DNA of 17,418 bases. Origin: Betaproteobacteria bacterium RIFCSPLOWO2_02_FULL_68_150 (GTDB taxonomy: Bacteria; Pseudomonadota; Gammaproteobacteria; Burkholderiales; SG8-39). The stretch is taken from positions 1-17,418 of the forward strand of contig MERE01000198.1 of the NCBI GenBank assembly GCA_001771975.1, read 5' to 3'. Shown one piece after another: positions 12,597 through 17,418 of the stretch (the first letter of the stretch is position 1; each line of letters begins with the position of its first letter). The notes beneath the pieces were generated by a model. It worked only from the letters and a program-made list of their open reading frames with translations. It did no database searches and was not told the DNA's origin. Position numbers and translations under genes: made by a program.

Positions 12597-15452
12597 ATGC
12601 AGGTTGTTCAGGACAGCGCGCACCACAAGAGCGCATCGATTACCGGCATCCACGCGCAGGATTCCACGCTCGACAGCCGCTACGCAGACTACAAGGTCAT
12701 CCGCCGCAACGGTGCCGTGGTCGGATTCGAGCCGGGCAAGATCGCCGTGGCGATGACCAAGGCCTTTCTGGCCGTGAATGGCAGCCAGGGCGCCGCCTCC
12801 GCGCGCATCCGCGAACTGGTGACGGTATTGAGCGATGGCGTGGTGGGCGCGCTGATCCGCCGGCAGCCGGCGGGCGGCACCTTTCACATCGAGGATATCC
12901 AGGATCAGGTCGAGCTGGCGCTGATGCGTTCGGGCGAGCACGACGTGGCACGCGCGTACGTCCTGTATCGCGAAGAACGCGCCAAGGTGCGCGCGCTGCA
13001 GAAGAACGGCCGTGAGCGCCCGGGCGAAGCGCCGGTGCGCCATGTGCTCGAGGGCGGCGCGCGCCGGCCGCTGGACGTGGCGGCGCTGCGGCGCCTGCTC
13101 GAGTCGGCATGTGCCGGGCTGGGGCGCGACATCGTCCCCGGACAGATCCTGGAAGCCACCCTGCGCGACCTGTACGACGGCGTGCCCGCGGCTGAGGTGC
13201 GCAAGTCTGCAATCCTCGCGGCGCGGGCGCTGATCGAAAAGGACCCGGCTTACAGTTACGTCACGGCGCGGCTGCTGTTGCATACGATCCGCCACGAGGT
13301 CCTCGGCGAGGAAGTGCTGCAGGAGGCGATGCACGGGCGCTATGCTGCGTTTTTCCCGGAGTTCATCCGCGGCGGGATCGCCGCCGAGCTGCTCGATGCC
13401 GAGCTTGCCCGGTTCGATCTCGAGCGCCTGGGCGCGGCGCTGCGACCGGAGCGCGATCTCGGTTTCGGCTATCTCGGCCTGCAGACGCTGTACGACCGCT
13501 ATTTTCTGCATGTGCGCGGGCGGCGGATCGAGCTGCCACAGGCGTTTTTCATGCGCGTGGCGATGGGCCTCGCGCTGCGCGAGCCCGATCGCGAGGCGCG
13601 CGCGATCGAGTTCTACGAAGTGCTCTCGCGCTTCGCGTTCATGAGTTCGACGCCCACCCTGTTCAATTCAGGCACGCGCCGGGCGCAGCTTTCCTCCTGC
13701 TACCTGAGCACGGTGGCCGACGACCTGGAAGGGATCTACGACGCCATCAAGGAGAACGCGCTGCTCGCCAAATACGCCGGCGGATTGGGCAACGACTGGA
13801 CGCCGGTGCGAGCGCTGGGGGCGCACATCAAGGGTACCAACGGCAAGAGCCAGGGGGTGGTGCCGTTCCTGAAAGTGGTCAACGACACCGCGGTGGCGGT
13901 GAACCAGGGCGGCAAGCGCAAGGGCGCGGTCTGCTCCTACCTGGAAAGCTGGCACCTCGACGTCGAGGAGTTCCTCGAACTGCGCAAGAACACGGGCGAC
14001 GATCGCCGGCGCACGCACGACATGAACACGGCCAACTGGATTCCGGACCTGTTCATGAAGCGCGTCATGGCGAAGGCGGACTGGACGCTGTTCAGCCCGT
14101 CCGACGTGCCCGAACTGCACGAGCGCTGCGGCACCGCATTCGAGGAAGCGTACCTGCGCTACGAAGACCTGGTCGCGCGCGGCGAACTGAAGCTGTTCAA
14201 AAGGCTTCCCGCGGTTCAGCTCTGGCGCAAGATGCTCTCGATGCTGTTCGAAACCGGCCACCCGTGGATCACCTTCAAGGATCCCTGCAATCTGCGCAGC
14301 CCGCAGCAGCACGTCGGCGTCGTGCACAGTTCCAACCTCTGCACCGAGATCACGCTCAATACCTCGGGCGACGAGATCGCGGTCTGCAATCTGGGGTCGG
14401 TCAACCTGGCCGCTCATCTGAGCGACGGCGGACTGGATTTCGACCGGCTGCAAGCGACCATCCGTACCGCGATGCGGATGCTCGACAACGTGATCGACAT
14501 CAACTATTACGCGGTCGGCAAGGCGCGCAACTCGAATCTGCGGCATCGCCCGGTCGGGCTGGGAATCATGGGGTTCCAGGATTGCCTGCACCGGATGCGC
14601 ATTCCCTTTGCATCGCCGGAGGCAGTGGATTTTGCCGACCGGTCGATGGAAATGGTCGCCTACGCTGCCTACTGGGCGTCGACCGAACTCGCCGAAGAGC
14701 GCGGCCGCTACCCTTCGTTCCGGGGTTCGCTCTGGGACCGCGGCGTGCTGCCGCTCGATACGCTCGACCTTCTCGCCAGGGAGCGCGGCGGGCAGGTCGA
14801 GGTGGATCGCTCGGCGGTCCTGGATTGGGAGCCGCTGCGCGCGCGCATGCGGCGCTTCGGCATGCGCAATTCCAACTGCCTGGCGATCGCCCCGACCGCG
14901 ACCATCGCGAATATCGTGGGGGTTTCGGCATCGATCGAGCCGACCTACCAGAACCTCTACGTGAAATCGAACCTGTCGGGCGAATTCACCGTCGTCAACG
15001 AATTCCTGGTGGCTGATCTCAAGGCGGCAGGCCTGTGGGACGAAGTGATGATCGCCGACCTCAAGTACTTCGACGGCAACCTGGGGCGCATCGACCGCGT
15101 GCCGGCGGCGCTGCGCCGACTGTACGCGACCGCATTCGAAATCGAGCCGACCTGGCTGGTCGAGGCGGCGGCGCGCCGCCAGAAGTGGATCGACCAGGCG
15201 CAGTCGCTCAATATCTACATGGCAGGGGCTTCGGGCCGCACGCTCGACGAGACCTACAAGCTGGCCTGGATTCGCGGGCTGAAGACCACCTACTATCTGC
15301 GCGCACTGGGCGCCACGCACGCGGAGAAATCGACGGTCAAGGCAGGCCAGTTGAACGCCGTTTCCGCGGCCGTCGCCGGCGACGGCGCGGCGCCCGCCAC
15401 GGCGGCGAAATTCTGCGCGCTCGACAGCCCTGAGTGCGAGGCCTGCCAGTAA
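12597..15452 (+). CDS. nrdA: Class Ia ribonucleotide reductase alpha subunit
   Basis: NrdA reduces ribonucleoside diphosphates to deoxy forms using a thiyl radical passed from NrdB. The 951 residues begin with an ATP-cone (about 32-125, YKVIRRNGAVVGFEPGKIA) that senses ATP/dATP, then a second, more diverged cone-like segment (about 149-230), an arrangement like Pseudomonas NrdA. Redox cysteines are C368 (SSCYL) and C597 (AVCNLGSVNL); the thiyl cysteine is C582 in SSNLCTEI with N580 and E584. The radical-path tyrosines are Y899 and Y900 (TTYYLRALG), and the mobile tail ends CEAC (947-950). The ATG at 12597 follows GGAAG by six bases. Paired NrdR boxes lie upstream. nrdB overlaps the stop by one base. 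Confidence 0.97.
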   Translation: MQVVQDSAHHKSASITGIHAQDSTLDSRYADYKVIRRNGAVVGFEPGKIAVAMTKAFLAVNGSQGAASARIRELVTVLSDGVVGALIRRQPAGGTFHIEDIQDQVELALMRSGEHDVARAYVLYREERAKVRALQKNGRERPGEAPVRHVLEGGARRPLDVAALRRLLESACAGLGRDIVPGQILEATLRDLYDGVPAAEVRKSAILAARALIEKDPAYSYVTARLLLHTIRHEVLGEEVLQEAMHGRYAAFFPEFIRGGIAAELLDAELARFDLERLGAALRPERDLGFGYLGLQTLYDRYFLHVRGRRIELPQAFFMRVAMGLALREPDREARAIEFYEVLSRFAFMSSTPTLFNSGTRRAQLSSCYLSTVADDLEGIYDAIKENALLAKYAGGLGNDWTPVRALGAHIKGTNGKSQGVVPFLKVVNDTAVAVNQGGKRKGAVCSYLESWHLDVEEFLELRKNTGDDRRRTHDMNTANWIPDLFMKRVMAKADWTLFSPSDVPELHERCGTAFEEAYLRYEDLVARGELKLFKRLPAVQLWRKMLSMLFETGHPWITFKDPCNLRSPQQHVGVVHSSNLCTEITLNTSGDEIAVCNLGSVNLAAHLSDGGLDFDRLQATIRTAMRMLDNVIDINYYAVGKARNSNLRHRPVGLGIMGFQDCLHRMRIPFASPEAVDFADRSMEMVAYAAYWASTELAEERGRYPSFRGSLWDRGVLPLDTLDLLARERGGQVEVDRSAVLDWEPLRARMRRFGMRNSNCLAIAPTATIANIVGVSASIEPTYQNLYVKSNLSGEFTVVNEFLVADLKAAGLWDEVMIADLKYFDGNLGRIDRVPAALRRLYATAFEIEPTWLVEAAARRQKWIDQAQSLNIYMAGASGRTLDETYKLAWIRGLKTTYYLRALGATHAEKSTVKAGQLNAVSAAVAGDGAAPATAAKFCALDSPECEACQ

Positions 15453-16591
15453 TGCTCACGTTCGAGAACGAGGGCAGGCTGAATCTGCTCCCGCAAGCAG
15501 CGCACAACGCGCGCCGCGCGTTGGTCGCTGCAGCCGCGGCGACGGCCGCGCCGGCGGGCGCCGACAACCCGTTGCGCCGCGTGTCGGTCGAAGACAAGCG
15601 CGTGATCAATTCGAGGGCCGATGTCAATCAGCTCGTGCCCTTCAAGTACCGCTGGGCGTGGGACAAGTATCTGGCCGCGTGCGCCAATCACTGGATGCCC
15701 CAGGAAATCAACATGAGCCGCGATATCGGCTTGTGGAAGGACCCAGCCGGCCTGAGCGAGGACGAACGCCGCCTCGTCAAGCGCAATCTCGGGTTTTTCG
15801 TCACCGCCGATTCGCTGGCGGCGAACAATATCGTGCTCGGGACCTATCGCCACATCACCGCGCCCGAATGCCGTCAGTACCTGCTGCGCCAGGCATTCGA
15901 AGAGGCAATCCACACGCACGCCTACCAGTACATCGTCGAGAGTCTCGATCTGGACGCGGGCGAAGTGTTCAATGCCTATCACGAGGTGCCGTCGATCCGC
16001 GACAAGGACGAATTTCTCATCCCGTTCATCGACACCCTGACGGATCCGGCGTTTCGCACCGGCACGCCGCAGAGCGACCAGGCGCTGCTCAGGAGCCTGA
16101 TCGTGTTTTCCTGCCTGATGGAGGGGCTGTTCTTCTATGTCGGCTTCGTGCAGGTGCTGGCGCTTGGCCGGCAGAACAAGATGACCGGATCCGCGGAGCA
16201 GTACATGTACATCCTGCGGGACGAGTCGATGCATTGCAATTTCGGCATCGACCTGGTGAACCAGATCAAGCTGGAGAACCCGCACCTCTGGAGCGGTCAG
16301 TTCCGGGACGAACTGCAGGGCCTTTTTGCCAGGGCGGTGGAGCTGGAATACCGTTATGCGGAGGACACCATGCCGCGCGGTGTCCTCGGATTGAACGCAC
16401 CGATGTTCAAGGAGTATCTGCGGTTCATCGCCAACCGGCGCTGCCGGCAGATCGGTCTGGAGGCACTTTACCCGGGCGCCGGCAATCCGTTTCCCTGGAT
16501 GAGCGAAATGATCGATCTGAAGAAGGAACGCAATTTCTTCGAGACCCGGGTGATCGAGTATCAGACCGGCGGCGCGTTGAGCTGGGACTGA
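15452..16591 (+). CDS. nrdB: Class Ia ribonucleotide reductase beta subunit
   Basis: NrdB carries the diiron-tyrosyl radical that starts NrdA catalysis. The 379-residue protein has every expected centre residue: iron ligands D120 (TADSLAANN), E151 and H154 (EEAIHTHAY), E224 (LMEGLFF), E258 and H261 (RDESMH), and the radical tyrosine Y158 in the E. coli Y122 position. So it is the tyrosyl-radical class and not the tyrosine-less Mn/Fe type. The C-terminal peptide (VIEYQTGGALSWD) should dock on NrdA. The first 40 residues include an Ala-rich stretch. The ATG overlaps the nrdA stop (TAATG), giving strict translational coupling and equal subunit supply. A DUF2442 gene follows 33 bases later. Confidence 0.97.
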   Translation: MLTFENEGRLNLLPQAAHNARRALVAAAAATAAPAGADNPLRRVSVEDKRVINSRADVNQLVPFKYRWAWDKYLAACANHWMPQEINMSRDIGLWKDPAGLSEDERRLVKRNLGFFVTADSLAANNIVLGTYRHITAPECRQYLLRQAFEEAIHTHAYQYIVESLDLDAGEVFNAYHEVPSIRDKDEFLIPFIDTLTDPAFRTGTPQSDQALLRSLIVFSCLMEGLFFYVGFVQVLALGRQNKMTGSAEQYMYILRDESMHCNFGIDLVNQIKLENPHLWSGQFRDELQGLFARAVELEYRYAEDTMPRGVLGLNAPMFKEYLRFIANRRCRQIGLEALYPGAGNPFPWMSEMIDLKKERNFFETRVIEYQTGGALSWD

Positions 16592-16624
16592 GCCGGTGAC
16601 GCCAATCTTCCCGGAGGACGGACG

Positions 16625-16873
16625 ATGCATCGAGTGACCGCATGCAAGGCCGAAGAGGACTACCGGCTGTGGATCCGCTTCGAGGACGGGCTGGAGGGCA
16701 GTGTCTCGCTGGGCAACCTGCTCGAGATCGGCGCGTTCAAGCTCTGGCGTGACGCGCGCGAGTTCGAGAAAGTCAGCGTCGACCCTGCGACCGCGACGGT
16801 GACCTGGGAGGGTGGCATCCGGCTCGACCCGGATGTCCTTTACCAGGATCTGATCGGCCGGAGCGGTGCATGA
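16625..16873 (+). CDS. DUF2442 family protein
   Basis: An 82-residue soluble protein of unknown function. The layout is that of DUF2442: a short beta-strand start (MHRVTACKAEEDYRLWIRFEDG), a 'G.V.L..LL' segment (25-34), F38 and a central FEKVSVD (47-53), and WEGGIRLDPDVLY (61-73). A strong GGAGGA lies six bases before the ATG. It follows nrdB by 33 bases and precedes the hairpin terminator, so it is probably the third gene of the nrdAB transcript. Some DUF2442 proteins occur in toxin-antitoxin-like pairs with DUF4160, but no such partner is present here. No role in nucleotide reduction is known to me. Confidence 0.85.
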   Translation: MHRVTACKAEEDYRLWIRFEDGLEGSVSLGNLLEIGAFKLWRDAREFEKVSVDPATATVTWEGGIRLDPDVLYQDLIGRSGA

Positions 16874-16935
16874 TGCTGGTCGGCAACGTCGGATTCAATC
16901 CTCGTGCGGGAAGCGATTCCTGCGCGCGGTTGAAT

Positions 16936-16964
16936 AGTCCGGTCCTTTCGGGCCGGGCTTTCTT
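16936..16964 (+). terminator. Intrinsic terminator after nrdAB-DUF2442
   Basis: AGTCCGGTCC (16936-16945) pairs with GGGCCGGGCT (16950-16959) around a TTTC loop, a 10-bp stem with two G-U pairs, followed by TTCTT. It lies 63 bases after the DUF2442 stop and 26 before the histone-like start codon, so it would also sit in the leader of any histone transcript begun upstream. Confidence 0.65.
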
Positions 16965-16989
16965 GTGCAACTCTCACTAGGAGATAGCT

Positions 16990-17295
16990 ATGGCAACGAA
17001 GAAAAAAGCCAAGAAGACCGCAAAGAAAAAGAAAAAGAAGAAAGCATCTAAGAAGAAGAAATCTTCCAAGAAAAAGGTAGCCAAGAAGGCAGCGGGCAAG
17101 AAGAAAGCCGCCAAGAAGAAGAAACCGGCAAAGAAGAAAAAGAAAGCGGCAGCAAAGCCCGCAAGACCTGTGGCCAGGCCAGCGGCAGCGGCGGCAACCC
17201 CTGAAGTTCCGCCGTCAGCCGCAGCGACCCTCGGTGCGAGAACCGCGCTGAACCCCGGGGCCGCGTGGCCATTCCCAACCGGATCCCGGCCGTAA
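16990..17295 (+). CDS. Histone H1-like lysine-rich DNA-binding protein
   Basis: A 101-residue basic protein likely to bind DNA without sequence specificity, like the H1-like proteins of Bordetella and other betaproteobacteria. Residues 1-56 hold 34 lysines in KKK, AKK and SKK blocks with almost only Ala, Ser, Val, Gly, Thr and Pro between them. Residues 57-101 form an Ala/Pro tail with the single acidic residue E72 and a C terminus ALNPGAAWPFPTGSRP, which I recall as a recurring tail in this family. AGGAG at 16979-16983 is six bases before the ATG. The coding strand is nearly all purine over the first 165 bases. It is in the same direction as nrdAB but separated by a terminator; its promoter is not evident. 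Confidence 0.85.
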   Translation: MATKKKAKKTAKKKKKKKASKKKKSSKKKVAKKAAGKKKAAKKKKPAKKKKKAAAKPARPVARPAAAAATPEVPPSAAATLGARTALNPGAAWPFPTGSRP

Positions 17296-17316
17296 TCGGG
17301 AACCGATCGGGAATCG
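17295..17316 (+). repeat. Two 11-bp direct repeats after the histone-like gene
   Basis: ATCGGGAACCG is followed at once by ATCGGGAATCG, differing at one base. The pair starts at the last base of the stop codon and runs into the GC-rich hairpin. No function is evident. Confidence 0.6.
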
Positions 17317-17340
17317 GGCGGGGGGCGCAAGCCCCTCGCC
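17317..17340 (+). terminator. GC-rich hairpin, probable terminator of the histone-like gene
   Basis: GGCGGGGGGC (17317-17326) pairs with GCCCCTCGCC (17331-17340), a 10-bp stem with one G-U pair, closed by a GCAA tetraloop. The following GGCCCTTTCG has only a short T run, so termination may be weak. Its place 21 bases after the stop codon favours a terminator or 3' stabilising hairpin. Confidence 0.5.
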
Positions 17341-17418
17341 GGCCCTTTCGAAGCTTAGCGGACCGCCTTGGTCATCTGGCCATTACCGGGCGATCAGGGT
17401 AGGTCCGCGGCTTCACTT

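Noticed and set aside
13668..15320. A 550-codon antisense frame over nrdA, with similar ones over pilS and nrdB
   Set aside because: These mirror the coding strand's codon bias and have no own ribosome binding sites or recognisable domains.
16870..16980. A short frame starting MMLVGNVGFNP that overlaps the DUF2442 stop
   Set aside because: It is about 36 codons, passes through the terminator hairpin and shows no conserved pattern I recognise.
17341..17418. A minus-strand frame open at the right edge ending in RPVMAR
   Set aside because: Only about 15 codons are visible, and they match nothing I recognise, so I cannot support a gene.
1..17418. CRISPR arrays, insertion sequences, phage genes or a novel defence locus
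   Set aside because: No spaced repeats, transposase or integrase signatures, terminal repeats or islands of unfamiliar genes were seen; nearly all bases are explained by known housekeeping families.

Overview
The window is GC-rich chromosomal DNA carrying ordinary, densely packed housekeeping genes. Gene content and order point to a betaproteobacterium: rplU-rpmA-obgE-proB, rppH divergent from proS, a CNP1-like secreted protein, ispB followed by tRNA-Pro, a PP0621-type small membrane protein fused translationally to pilSR, ampD, nrdAB and a lysine-rich histone H1-like protein. I cannot assign a genus. I saw no insertion sequence, phage gene, CRISPR array or rRNA, and nothing I would call a new defence or mobile system.

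Layout from left to right. (1) Minus strand, 1-2392: proS, a periplasmic lytic transglycosylase and the first codons of a further gene cut by the window edge, all tightly coupled. (2) Plus strand, 2430-4680: rppH behind a short divergent region, then a rubredoxin-less rubrerythrin with its usual partner DUF3501, then a CNP1-like exported protein that meets proB tail to tail at a shared CTAG. (3) Minus strand, 4677-7559: the rplU-rpmA-(terminator)-obgE-proB operon, read from a consensus-like sigma-70 promoter at 7530-7559. (4) Plus strand, 7593-12426: ispB, tRNA-Pro(CGG), the PP0621-family protein, pilS, pilR and ampD. The last four are joined by 1-4 base overlaps, and ampD appears to start at a CTG codon. 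(5) Plus strand, 12427-16964: a regulated intergenic region with a T10 tract and two NrdR-type boxes, then nrdA, nrdB and a DUF2442 protein, closed by a hairpin terminator. (6) 16990-17340: a histone H1-like gene and a trailing GC-rich hairpin. Bases 17341-17418 hold nothing I can assign.

Functionally the genes cover translation (L21, L27, ProRS, tRNA-Pro), ribosome assembly (ObgE), mRNA decay (RppH), proline and quinone-tail biosynthesis (ProB, IspB), peptidoglycan turnover (Slt-type enzyme, AmpD), type IV pilus control (PilSR), oxidative stress (rubrerythrin) and dNTP supply (NrdAB). The points most worth a second look are the CTG start of ampD, the paired NrdR boxes with a homopolymer inside the apparent promoter spacer, the terminator directly in front of an obgE that has no visible Shine-Dalgarno sequence, and the rubrerythrin-DUF3501 pair embedded in the housekeeping block.
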